From: Firmicutes bacterium UBA1393
GTDB lineage: Bacteria > Bacillota > DTU025
NCBI GenBank assembly: GCA_002305255.1
Contig: DBQN01000065.1
Span: 1 to 52,340 of the forward strand
Length of the DNA stretch: 52,340 nt
Reading direction: 5' to 3'
Every line of letters begins with the position of its first letter. Position 1 is the stretch's first letter. The notes under the pieces were generated by a model. That model worked only from the letters and a program-made list of their open reading frames with translations. It ran no database searches and was not told where the DNA came from. Below are positions 41,720-49,141 of the stretch, one piece after another. The translations under genes and the position numbers were made by a program.

Positions 41720-42651
41720 GAGTGCTCCCGCCTTTCAGATCCGCTGGATCCGCCGGAGTCGCCAGGGCCTGAAGGCGACGCCGACACCACCCTGGGCGTT
41801 CCTGAGTAGTCGGCGACGGTGAGGATGTCAGTCCATCCATGCTGAGCCAGGATGCGGCCTACATCATCGGCCTGCCCGTCTCCCACCTCCACAAGCATGC
41901 GCCCACCGGGGCGCAACACCGCCGAGGCTTCACCGGCCAGCCTACGATAGAAGATCAGCCCGTCGGCACCTCCGTCGAGGGCGATGCGGGGTTCGTGCTC
42001 TCTGATCTCGCGTTCCAGCCCTGCCAGGACCTGAGTCGGTATGTAGGGCGGATTCGACACAACCAGGTCGGCGCCGCGCCATTCGGCGGGCACTGCGGCG
42101 AAGAGATCGCCTGCAACGGTGTGCACGCGATCCTCAAGGTGCAGATCGGCTATGTTCATCGCGGCGTACTTCAGTGCGTCGGGCGAAACGTCGGCTGCGA
42201 GCACCCTGCACCAGGGTGCGTGGTGGGCGATGGCGCAAGCAATGGCCCCGCTGCCTGTGCACATGTCGATGACTCTGGGCGCCTCACTGCCGGCGTCGCG
42301 AAAGGCCTTCATCCACTCGACAGCCTGCTCAACCAGGATCTCGGTGTCGGGGCGCGGGATCAGCACTCCCGGGCCCACACTGATGGGAAGCGACATGAAC
42401 TCGCGGCGTCCGATGATGTAGGCCACAGGTACACCGCGAGCGCGGAGCATCAGGTCACGCTTGTAGCGGTCAAGCTCGTCCTGGTTCATTGGCCTGTCGA
42501 ACAGCACGTAAAGCTGGATCCGCTCAAGGCCCAGCACATTCGCGAACAACACCTCAGCGTCGAGCCGAGCATTCGGCACTCTCTGCTGCACCAGGTAGGC
42601 AGTGCCCTTCTTCAATATCTCTAGCAGCGTGTGCTGCATCACCGCGGTCAC
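41716..42651 (-). CDS. prmC: Peptide chain release factor N5-glutamine methyltransferase
   Basis: Methylates the GGQ glutamine of release factors, here encoded by the adjacent prfA. N-terminal helical domain (ARLDAEVLFANVL, typical), then a Rossmann methyltransferase domain: GPGVLIPRPDTEILVEQAV, the SAM loop VIDMCTGSGAIACAIA, and the catalytic NPPYIP (within VVSNPPYIPTQ). The C-terminus ends in a Ser/Gly-rich tail of about 20 residues that is probably disordered. GTG start overlaps the prfA stop by four bases, and the stop overlaps ywlC by four. 311 residues, slightly above average because of the tail. Confidence 0.95.
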   Translation of the reverse strand: MTAVMQHTLLEILKKGTAYLVQQRVPNARLDAEVLFANVLGLERIQLYVLFDRPMNQDELDRYKRDLMLRARGVPVAYIIGRREFMSLPISVGPGVLIPRPDTEILVEQAVEWMKAFRDAGSEAPRVIDMCTGSGAIACAIAHHAPWCRVLAADVSPDALKYAAMNIADLHLEDRVHTVAGDLFAAVPAEWRGADLVVSNPPYIPTQVLAGLEREIREHEPRIALDGGADGLIFYRRLAGEASAVLRPGGRMLVEVGDGQADDVGRILAQHGWTDILTVADYSGTPRVVSASPSGPGDSGGSSGSERREHS

Positions 42652-43715
42652 TCTGCTCTCTTCAGCTTCTCGCTCTGCTCGTTCAACACGAGCGCCTCGA
42701 TGACCTCGTCGATATCACCGTCGAGAAGCTCGGTGAGTCGGTGTATGGTCAGCCCGATGCGGTGATCAGTCATGCGGTTCTGCGGGAAGTTGTAGGTTCT
42801 GATTCGCTCCGAACGGTCTCCAGTGCCCACCTGGGTCTTGCGCGCCTCGGCGATGCCTGCTTCCTGCTCGGCAGTGATTCGCTCCAGCAGCCTCGCGCGC
42901 AGCACCTTCATGGCCTTGTCTTTGTTCTTGTGCTGAGACTTCTCGTCCTGACACGTAACGACAAGCCCAGTAGGGATGTGCGTGACTCGCACAGCCGAGT
43001 CGGTGGTGTTCACGCTCTGGCCGCCGTGGCCGCCTGAACGGAACACATCCACTCTTAGGTCGTTCGGGTCTATGAACACGTCAACCTCTTCAGCCTCGGG
43101 CAACACCGCCACAGTGGCTGCGGAGGTATGAATGCGACCTGACGCCTCGGTGTCGGGCACTCTCTGCACTCGATGAACGCCGCTTTCGAACTTCAGCCGA
43201 CTGTACACCCTGTCGCCCGAGATCATCACGATGATCTCCTTGAAGCCCCCGAGCTCAGTCGGACTGGAGCTCATCTCCTCAATCGTCCACCTGTTGCGCT
43301 CAGCGTAGCGCGAGTACATGCGGAAGAGGTCGCCTGCGAACAGGGCGGCTTCCTCGCCTCCCGTTCCGGCGCGTATCTCCATTATCACGTTCTTCTCATC
43401 CAGCGGATCCGACGGCAGGAGCAGCACCCTCAGCTTGTTCTCCAGCTCCTGGCGTTTCCGCTCCAACTCGACTAACTCGGCCCTGGCGAGATCCTCAAGC
43501 TCCTGGTCGAGGTCATCACGTAACATGGCCTCAGTGGTCTCGGTCTCAGCCAACACCTGCTTGAGCGCGCGGAAGTTGGTCACGATCTCCTCGAGGTCGG
43601 AATGGGCCTTGGCAACCTTCCTGTAACGCGCCTGGTCTGTGACTATAGACGGTTCGGCGAGCTCGTGCTCTAGCGCTACGTATCTGTCTTCTATCTCCTG
43701 CAGCTTGTTCAGCAT
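42648..43715 (-). CDS. prfA: Peptide chain release factor 1
   Basis: Recognises UAA and UAG stop codons and triggers peptide release on the ribosome. The catalytic GGQ lies in RSGGHGGQSVNTTDSAVR; the segment VQRVPDTEASGRIHTSAATVAV carries the domain-2 region, and RTYNFPQNRMTDHRIG is the usual late RF1 motif. Length 355 is standard. It is 18 bp downstream of the yqhQ stop and coupled to prmC, which modifies its product. This yqhQ-prfA-prmC order recurs in Bacillota. Confidence 0.97.
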   Translation of the reverse strand: MLNKLQEIEDRYVALEHELAEPSIVTDQARYRKVAKAHSDLEEIVTNFRALKQVLAETETTEAMLRDDLDQELEDLARAELVELERKRQELENKLRVLLLPSDPLDEKNVIMEIRAGTGGEEAALFAGDLFRMYSRYAERNRWTIEEMSSSPTELGGFKEIIVMISGDRVYSRLKFESGVHRVQRVPDTEASGRIHTSAATVAVLPEAEEVDVFIDPNDLRVDVFRSGGHGGQSVNTTDSAVRVTHIPTGLVVTCQDEKSQHKNKDKAMKVLRARLLERITAEQEAGIAEARKTQVGTGDRSERIRTYNFPQNRMTDHRIGLTIHRLTELLDGDIDEVIEALVLNEQSEKLKRAE

Positions 43716-43733
43716 GCCCAGGTCACCATCCTA

Positions 43734-44627
43734 TCAAGCAGGGTCGGCCGTGGTGTTACCCTTGGCGTTGTCCATCTCGATGGCAGCCTTGATTGAGGCA
43801 ATGGCCACCTCCAGCATGGAGTCGTCGGGTTCGCGCGTGGTGAGGCGCTGCAGTGCCATACCGGGAGCTGACAGCCATCTCACAATCGTCGATGGGTTAG
43901 GCCTGCCTGCCAGTTTCAGCAGCTCGTAGGAGATGCCCGACAGCACCGGCAGAAGCGCGATGCGCGTCAGTATCCGCATGATCACCGTCTGCTTGCCCAG
44001 AACGCTGTACACTAGTATGCTCACGACCATGACAAGCAGCAAGAAGCTGGTTCCGCAGCGCGGATGGGCGCATCCGTGAGGCCTGGCGTTCTCGACAGTC
44101 AGCTCCTCGCCGGCTTCCCACGCGGCGATGGTCTTATGCTCGGCACCATGGTAGGCGAACACGCGCTGGATATCCTTCAGCCTGGAGATGACGGCCAGGT
44201 ACACCACGAAGATGGCCATCCTCAGCACGCCTTCGATGAGATTGACCACGATGACACTCTTTATGAGCCTCTGTACAAGTCCGACTATGACGTTGGGGGT
44301 TACGATGAACAACAGAATGAACAGGCCCAGGGCCAGCGCGAGGCTGAGGGTCAACTCGCCCGCACTCAACTGCTCGCCCTCTTCTGAGGCCTCGTTGGCC
44401 GAGTACATCAGCGCCTGCATTCCGACGGTGAGAGACTCAACCAGGGCCACGGTACCCCTTATGAACGGCAGCTTGAGAAAGGCCGGTCGTCTTGAGTTGT
44501 CTATGGAGCGGGTGTTGACGACGATGGTCCCGTCAGGGCGACGAACTGCGGTGGCTGCGCCCTCGCGGCCTCGCATCATAACGCCCTCGATAACCGCCTG
44601 CCCCCCATACTGGAACTTCGGTTTCAA
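43734..44627 (-). CDS. yqhQ: DUF1385 membrane protein (YqhQ family)
   Basis: Polytopic membrane protein of unknown function, conserved in many Bacillota and often next to prfA/prmC. The N-terminal signature KFQYGGQAVIEGVMMRGRE is fully present, followed by several membrane helices (about 95-165, 220-265) and the conserved YHGAEHKTIAAWE and HPRCGTSFLLLV motifs, which hold invariant His, Glu and Cys residues. The start is best placed at the TTG at 44627: AGGAGG lies nine bases upstream and the product begins just before the signature. The frame extends to 44741 inside tdk, but no ribosome site supports it. 297 residues. Confidence 0.9.
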   Translation of the reverse strand: MKPKFQYGGQAVIEGVMMRGREGAATAVRRPDGTIVVNTRSIDNSRRPAFLKLPFIRGTVALVESLTVGMQALMYSANEASEEGEQLSAGELTLSLALALGLFILLFIVTPNVIVGLVQRLIKSVIVVNLIEGVLRMAIFVVYLAVISRLKDIQRVFAYHGAEHKTIAAWEAGEELTVENARPHGCAHPRCGTSFLLLVMVVSILVYSVLGKQTVIMRILTRIALLPVLSGISYELLKLAGRPNPSTIVRWLSAPGMALQRLTTREPDDSMLEVAIASIKAAIEMDNAKGNTTADPA

Positions 44628-44655
44628 AGCCGCAATCCTCCTTGTGGTATGAGTA

Positions 44656-45270
44656 TCACAGACCGCGACGGCTGCCCGATTCCGGTTCGGGCTTGCCGGG
44701 CACCTCATGGCACCGTCGGCAGCGCGCCTCATACGCCTCACTCGCGCCTATCAACACAGTCGGATCCGAGTAGCTCGCAGGGCGGCCATCAACGATCCGC
44801 TGCGTTCTGGTGGCGGGGTTTCCGCACTTGACGCAGATCGCCTGCAACTTCGTCACGTACTCTGCCCTCGCAAGCAACTGGGGCACTATTCCGAAGGGCT
44901 CTCCCCGGAAGTCGCAGTCAAGACCTGCGACGATCACTCTCACGCCACGGTCGGCGAGGGCCGTGCACATGTCCACCACGCGTTCATCGAAGAACTGCAC
45001 CTCATCGATGGCCACAACCTGCACATCACCGGGCAGACACGCCATGGCCTCGTCAACGTCGCTTACGGCAATGCATTCGATCTTGACACCGCCATGCGAC
45101 ACCACGTCGTTCGTGGAGAACCTGGTGTCGATGGCCGGTTTGAGTGCGACGACTCTCTGCTTCGCGATGCGGGCCCGCTTGACTCTGCGGATGAGCTCCT
45201 CACTCTTGCCGCTGAACATCGAGCCGCATATTACCTCTATCCAACCGGTGCCGATGATGGCGCCATTCAC
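44656..45270 (-). CDS. tdk: Thymidine kinase (type II)
   Basis: Phosphorylates thymidine in nucleotide salvage. Visible: P-loop GSMFSGKSEELIRR, Walker B region AIDEVQFFD, the lasso domain with zinc cysteines CVKCG and CRRCHE, and the TQRIVDG/SYSDPTVLIGA nucleoside-binding segment. 204 residues, standard, with a basic/Gly tail. GTG start at 45270 after GGGGGG. It lies 150 bp after rpmE, beyond a terminator, and 28 bp before yqhQ. The promoter is not obvious; partial read-through from rpmE is possible. Confidence 0.95.
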   Translation of the reverse strand: MNGAIIGTGWIEVICGSMFSGKSEELIRRVKRARIAKQRVVALKPAIDTRFSTNDVVSHGGVKIECIAVSDVDEAMACLPGDVQVVAIDEVQFFDERVVDMCTALADRGVRVIVAGLDCDFRGEPFGIVPQLLARAEYVTKLQAICVKCGNPATRTQRIVDGRPASYSDPTVLIGASEAYEARCRRCHEVPGKPEPESGSRRGL

Positions 45271-45334
45271 GGTAACGCCCCCCGAACTGCCCTTGCATGG
45301 CGGTGTACGCCATCACCGGAACCGGCGATGGCTC

Positions 45335-45361
45335 AAAAAACCGGAGCCCAACCGGGCTCCG
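45335..45361 (-). terminator. Rho-independent terminator after rpmE
   Basis: An 8-bp stem (CGGAGCCC/GGGCTCCG, four-base loop, 45342-45361) is followed on the minus strand by six Ts (45335-45340). It ends the short rpmE transcript and so limits read-through to tdk. Confidence 0.85.
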
Positions 45362-45374
45362 TGTGTAGATACCT

Positions 45375-45411
45375 ATTGGGGAAGACCCCGCATGCGGAAG
45401 CCTCCCCCAAT
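45375..45411 (-). other. Imperfect hairpin just after rpmE
   Basis: Outer arms ATTGGGG/CCCCAAT enclose the 10-bp palindrome CCGCATGCGG. It begins ten bases after the rpmE stop and 14 bp before the terminator stem, so the mRNA ends in two successive hairpins. Confidence 0.5.
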
Positions 45412-45420
45412 CAACCTGCT

Positions 45421-45618
45421 CTAAAGATTGTGCTTCTTGCGGAACTTCTCTACGCGACCGCCCGTGTCAACGATGCGCTGTACGCCAGTGGAGAACGGGT
45501 GGCACTTAGAGCAGATGTCAACCTTCAGGTTCTCCTTGGTAGAGCCGGTTTCGAACCTCTCACCGCATGCACAGGTTACCGTGGTCATGTAGTACTTGGG
45601 ATGGATGCTATCCTTCAA
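45421..45618 (-). CDS. rpmE: 50S ribosomal protein L31
   Basis: Zinc-ribbon type L31 of the large ribosomal subunit. KDSIHPKYYMTTVTCACGERFETGST, then CSKCHPFSTG, are classical; four cysteines bind zinc, so this is the C+ form that zinc-starved cells replace with the C- paralogue. The TTG at 45618 is the start: GGAGG is eight bases upstream and the product begins MKDSIHP. The longer frame to 45651 is not used. 65 residues. It has its own consensus-like promoter and terminator, so forms a monocistronic unit. Confidence 0.96.
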   Translation of the reverse strand: MKDSIHPKYYMTTVTCACGERFETGSTKENLKVDICSKCHPFSTGVQRIVDTGGRVEKFRKKHNL

Positions 45619-45665
45619 CCTCTTCACCTCCGAGGAACGAACGCTCCACAACCATTCACTGGCTC

Positions 45666-45694
45666 AGTATACCACAGCAGCACCACCGGTTCAA
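45666..45694 (-). promoter_or_regulatory. Promoter of rpmE
   Basis: Minus strand TTGAAC (45689-45694), 17 bases, TATACT (45666-45671). Near-consensus; the -35 overlaps the stop codon of the ABC permease gene. Expected transcript start near 45659, about 40 nt before the TTG. Confidence 0.8.
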
Positions 45695-46509
45695 CCGTTC
45701 CGCTTCAGCTTGCCCGTACGCATCGCGTATCGCTCGCCCGCCCTGAACACCGCGTAGCCCAGGGGCACCAGCACAATGCCAAGCACGAGCAGCTTGACGA
45801 GCTCAGGCGAAAGCGCCGCGACTGACGCGCCATCGAGCAGGGCCGCGCGAGCCGCCCGAAGCGTGTACGTAGCCGGCGACAGCGCCGACAACGGTTGCAT
45901 CCACGCCGGCAGTACCGACACATCATAGTACACTCCCGATACCAGCAGCACGAGGGCCTGGAATATGTGGGTCGCCGGCGAACCCTTCTCCGGACTGATC
46001 AGAGGCAACACAGCCGCGGCCAGGCCCATGCCTATGAAAGCGAGGCTCGACGCCGCCAGCGTCACCAGGGCCGCCCATAGGTTCGCCCCCTCAAGCGAGA
46101 TGCTGAACGCCAGCGTCACCGCGGCAAGGCAGAGCATGGTGCGCACCAGGCCGTAGCAGATGCCCCACATGCACACCCCTGCCATGTATTTCACCCTCGA
46201 TTGCGGCGCCATGAAAGAGTACTCTATGGTGCCTTCCCATCTCTCCCATGCCACCGACTCCGCAACCTCGTGGAACAACATCGACAGGAACCCCCACAGC
46301 AGAGCACCTGCCACGAGGAACAGCACTCTGTCGTTGGCGCCTTCGGGATTTCCGCTTACCCCGATGAACCCGATGGTAAGCACGTTCACGACTTCGTAGG
46401 CCATGTAGACAAGTTCCCAGCCGCCGTCGCGCCGCACCAGGCTAAGGTTGCGCTTTACCAATGCAAGACTGGATCTCAGTTCACTCGCCCCCCTCGCGGA
46501 GCCAATCAT
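45691..46509 (-). CDS. ABC-2 type exporter permease
   Basis: Membrane part of an ABC-2 family exporter (drugs, lipids or polysaccharides are typical substrates). Six hydrophobic segments are visible (about 38-55, 66-85, 108-135, 140-165, 180-200, 240-262). The conserved ABC-2 stretch near the fifth helix (LVSGVYYDVSVLPAWMQPLSALSPATYTLRAAR) is very clear, as is the first cytoplasmic amphipathic region (ERWEGTIEYSFMAPQSRVKY). It overlaps the ATPase gene by 29 bp, so they are one transporter. No sequence clue to its substrate. Confidence 0.85.
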   Translation of the reverse strand: MIGSARGASELRSSLALVKRNLSLVRRDGGWELVYMAYEVVNVLTIGFIGVSGNPEGANDRVLFLVAGALLWGFLSMLFHEVAESVAWERWEGTIEYSFMAPQSRVKYMAGVCMWGICYGLVRTMLCLAAVTLAFSISLEGANLWAALVTLAASSLAFIGMGLAAAVLPLISPEKGSPATHIFQALVLLVSGVYYDVSVLPAWMQPLSALSPATYTLRAARAALLDGASVAALSPELVKLLVLGIVLVPLGYAVFRAGERYAMRTGKLKRNG

Positions 46510-47392
46510 CGGTCTGCGTTCCCGTGAGCGCGAAGAATACCTGCTCGAGACTGGGGAGCTCTTCGCCTGTCACGCCGAGCCCCTCGCCCGCCCCCTCGCC
46601 GGCGCCGCGGGCGATCCCCCTTGCCCTGAGGCCGTGTGGTGTATCGAGAGCCACAAAGCGCCCGCCGTCGATGACGGCTATGCGATCACATAGTCTCTCT
46701 GCTTCCTGCATGTCGTGGGTGGTGAGGATCACCGTCGTATCGTGAGTCGCGCGCACCTCGAGCACGAAATCCTGCACCTCACGCTTTGACACAGGGTCTA
46801 GCCCAGTAGTGGGCTCATCGAGGAGCAGTGCCATCGGCGAGGTCAGCAGCGCACGCGCCACTGCGACCTTCTGCTGCATTCCTCGTGACAGGTTCTCAAG
46901 AGATGAGTTCATCTTCCTTGCCGGAAAGTCGAGCCTCGAGAGGATGTCACGCGCCCTTGCCCTGGCCTCCCTGGGCTCGAGATCGTAAAGGCCTGCCGCA
47001 TACTCCAGGTTCTCACTGGCCGACAGGCGCTTGAAGAAGGCTGCCTCCACCGACACCCTGTTTATCATCTTGCGCACTTTGATCTGGTCAGCCACTACGT
47101 CCTTGCCGAACACCTTGATCGTGCCTGAGTCAGGCGTCAAGAGCGTAGCGATCAACCGCACCAGGGTCGACTTGCCTGATCCATTGCGACCCAGGATGCC
47201 GAAGATCTCGCCTCTTCCCACGTCGAAGCTCACATCATGCACCGCTTCAACCTTCACGCGCTTGGGAATGGCCGGTGCCACAAGCCACGACAGCGCGCCG
47301 CGACGTCGATCGGCCGACGGCTCGCGCTCCTCTGGCGCCTCCCGGAAAGCCTTGCTCACTCCCACGCACTCAACAGCCGCAGCCATTGCCAT
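46481..47392 (-). CDS. ABC-2 type exporter ATP-binding protein
   Basis: ATPase of the same exporter. Walker A GRNGSGKST, signature NLSRGMQQKVAVARAL (LSRGM form typical of ABC-2 ATPases), Walker B ALLLDEPTTGLDP and switch His in VILTTHDMQEAERL. An insertion of about 30 residues after the first strand (EEREPSADRRRGALSWLVAP) resembles that in Wzt-like and multi-domain ABC-2 ATPases. The C-terminus has a Gly/Glu-rich low-complexity stretch (ARGAGEGAGEG), then LEQVFFALTG, the usual ending. GGGGAGG precedes the ATG at 47392. The unit has its own promoter. Confidence 0.88.
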   Translation of the reverse strand: MAMAAAVECVGVSKAFREAPEEREPSADRRRGALSWLVAPAIPKRVKVEAVHDVSFDVGRGEIFGILGRNGSGKSTLVRLIATLLTPDSGTIKVFGKDVVADQIKVRKMINRVSVEAAFFKRLSASENLEYAAGLYDLEPREARARARDILSRLDFPARKMNSSLENLSRGMQQKVAVARALLTSPMALLLDEPTTGLDPVSKREVQDFVLEVRATHDTTVILTTHDMQEAERLCDRIAVIDGGRFVALDTPHGLRARGIARGAGEGAGEGLGVTGEELPSLEQVFFALTGTQTDDWLREGGE

Positions 47393-47411
47393 CGCCTCCC
47401 CAAAGCAAGCA

Positions 47412-47441
47412 CAAGCCGCGGACCGCCAGGCCCGCGGCTTG
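47412..47441 (-). promoter_or_regulatory. Leader hairpin of the ABC-2 operon
   Basis: A perfect 10-bp stem (CAAGCCGCGG/CCGCGGCTTG, ten-base loop) begins at or one or two bases after the predicted transcript start of the ABC-2 promoter and ends 19 bp before the start codon. The sequence after it (TGCTTGCTTTG) is only modestly T-rich. It may stabilise the 5' end or act as a weak attenuator. Confidence 0.55.
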
Positions 47442-47449
47442 ACTCCACC

Positions 47450-47479
47450 AGTATACAGCGCTGCTCAAAAACGGGTCAA
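47450..47479 (-). promoter_or_regulatory. Promoter of the ABC-2 exporter operon
   Basis: Minus strand TTGACC (47474-47479), 18 bases, TATACT (47450-47455), with TG directly before the -10. Near-consensus vegetative promoter just after the small unknown gene; expected start near 47443. Confidence 0.75.
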
Positions 47480-47507
47480 CGCCGCCTGCAGCAAACCCGC
47501 CATCGGG

Positions 47508-47873
47508 CTAGGAGTGGCCTATGCCTTCGGGCGGTTGCTCCAACGTGGCCCCGATGCGGGATTGCCCACCGTCAGACTCCAGGGTCACGATGGGGATCAC
47601 GCACCTGCCATTCATGCCTTGTGAGGCACAGTCGGCATCTTTCATGTATTCGATGCCAACCTGATGATCTCGCCACATGGGCTGGAGGTAGCCGATGGCC
47701 GCATCCTTGGAGAGGTATCTCACACGCGCCCCGGGAGGCTCGCCTATCTGCACGGCGAACACCTCAATGTTGTGCTGCATATCCTGGCCGGGCGTGCCAG
47801 ACACGTGCGGATCGCCCGGCTCATAGCCGTACTTGTCACTCGCATTGCGGGATAGCTCGTCGCGTTCCTTCAT
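47508..47873 (-). CDS. Small protein of unknown function
   Basis: A 121-residue frame in the otherwise empty 555-bp gap between the ABC-2 operon and the methyltransferase gene. The product is soluble-looking: a charged N-terminus (MKERDELSRNASDKYGYEPGD), a central part with IEVFAVQIGEPP and VRYLSKDAAIGYLQPMWRDHQ, and a Cys pair (DADCASQGMNGRCV). No signal peptide or membrane helix. GAGGGTGG lies about 11 bases before the ATG. A 6-bp-stem hairpin (CGGCAG/CTGCCG, 47902-47917) lies upstream. I do not recognise a family; orientation and position support it being real. Confidence 0.5.
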   Translation of the reverse strand: MKERDELSRNASDKYGYEPGDPHVSGTPGQDMQHNIEVFAVQIGEPPGARVRYLSKDAAIGYLQPMWRDHQVGIEYMKDADCASQGMNGRCVIPIVTLESDGGQSRIGATLEQPPEGIGHS

Positions 47874-47947
47874 CTGCAGTCGCCACCCTCACCATAGTCG
47901 TCGGCAGTAGTCTGCCGCTCCACAGGCTCGGGTACTCAAAGTCATGC

Positions 47948-49141
47948 CTACACCATCTGGAAGACGAGGAACTTCAGGTAGCTGGTTTCCGGCACGCCCG
48001 CCAGCACCGGGTGGTCGTGGGCCTGGCCCCTGCGTTCGAGCAGACGCGCTCGGCGCCTAGCGTCGGCGAGGGCCGACTGGATCACTTCGAAGAACATCAC
48101 CTCATTGACGTGATGGCTGCATGAGGCCGTGACAAGTATGCCACCTTCAGCGAGGAGTTGCGCCGCTCTCAGGTTTATCTCCTTGTATCCCCTGAGAGCC
48201 GACTCTGACGCAGCCCTGGTCTTTGTAAAGGCAGGTGGGTCAAGGATCACCATGTCGAGACTGCCCTTGGCGCCCGGTGTCGCGGCCTTCTCGCGCAGGT
48301 AGTCGAAGACGTTCGCCTCCACAAACTCCGCGGCCGCGGTAGCGCCGGCGCCGTTGTTCATCTCCATGTTCTTCCTGGCGCGGGCTATGGCCACATCTGA
48401 TATATCCACAGCCGTCACGTGACTAGCGCCGTATCCGACGGCGTGCACGGCAAAGGCGCCGGTGTGGGAGAAGCAATCGAGCACGCGACGGCCGCGGCAG
48501 TACGGTTTCAGACTGGCCCTGTTCTCTCTCTGGTCAAGAAAGTGGCCGGTCTTCTGGCCACGCTCGATATCTACGGCGAACTTGAAGCCGTTCTCCTCTA
48601 TTACGCGCTCCGTGCCGAACGGTTCACCTAGAAACCCTGCACGCTGCTCGAGGCCTTCATGTTCGCGGCTGCGCACATCACTCCGCTCATATGCATGCCG
48701 GGCACCCCACAGCTCCATCACTGCATCGATGATGATGTCGCGGCGCATGTCCATGCCGAGGGTGAGGAACTGAAACACCAGGCAGTCATCGTAGGCATCT
48801 ACTATCAGCCCTGGGAGACTGTCTCCTTCAGAGTGCACCAGTCGGAGAGACCGAACACCTGGAGCTATCGTTCGCCTGTATTCGATTGCCTCACCCAGCT
48901 TGCGCACGAACCAGTCGTCGTCGACGCGCTCATCGGCCCAGGTGAGGATGCGCACGGTGATCTGAGACTGCGTGTTTATCAGCCCGCGGCCAATGAAGCC
49001 AGCCCCGGCGGTGAGTACATCGACTACATCACCTTCGGAGGGCCCCCCGCGAATCTCCGCGATCTCGCCTGCGTACACCCATGGATGGCCTGAACGCGCT
49101 CGCGACTCGCGGCCGCGCTTCAGCGTAACATAGCCCTTCAC
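47948..49141 (-). CDS. RlmI-like class I SAM-dependent rRNA methyltransferase
   Basis: Member of the RlmI/YccW group, which makes 5-methylcytosine in 23S rRNA. N-terminal PUA domain (LKRGRESRARSGHPWVYAGEI), then an RlmI-like central domain (GLIVDAYDDCLVFQFLTLGMD) and a Rossmann methyltransferase: GHFLDQRENR, the SAM loop VLDCFSHTGAFAVHAV, VDISDVAIARARKN, catalytic ILDPPAFTKT and the second cysteine in TASCSHHV. Length 397 is standard. GTG start overlaps the FAD-oxidoreductase stop by four bases, so the pair is coupled; a functional link between them is not apparent. Confidence 0.9.
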   Translation of the reverse strand: MKGYVTLKRGRESRARSGHPWVYAGEIAEIRGGPSEGDVVDVLTAGAGFIGRGLINTQSQITVRILTWADERVDDDWFVRKLGEAIEYRRTIAPGVRSLRLVHSEGDSLPGLIVDAYDDCLVFQFLTLGMDMRRDIIIDAVMELWGARHAYERSDVRSREHEGLEQRAGFLGEPFGTERVIEENGFKFAVDIERGQKTGHFLDQRENRASLKPYCRGRRVLDCFSHTGAFAVHAVGYGASHVTAVDISDVAIARARKNMEMNNGAGATAAAEFVEANVFDYLREKAATPGAKGSLDMVILDPPAFTKTRAASESALRGYKEINLRAAQLLAEGGILVTASCSHHVNEVMFFEVIQSALADARRRARLLERRGQAHDHPVLAGVPETSYLKFLVFQMV

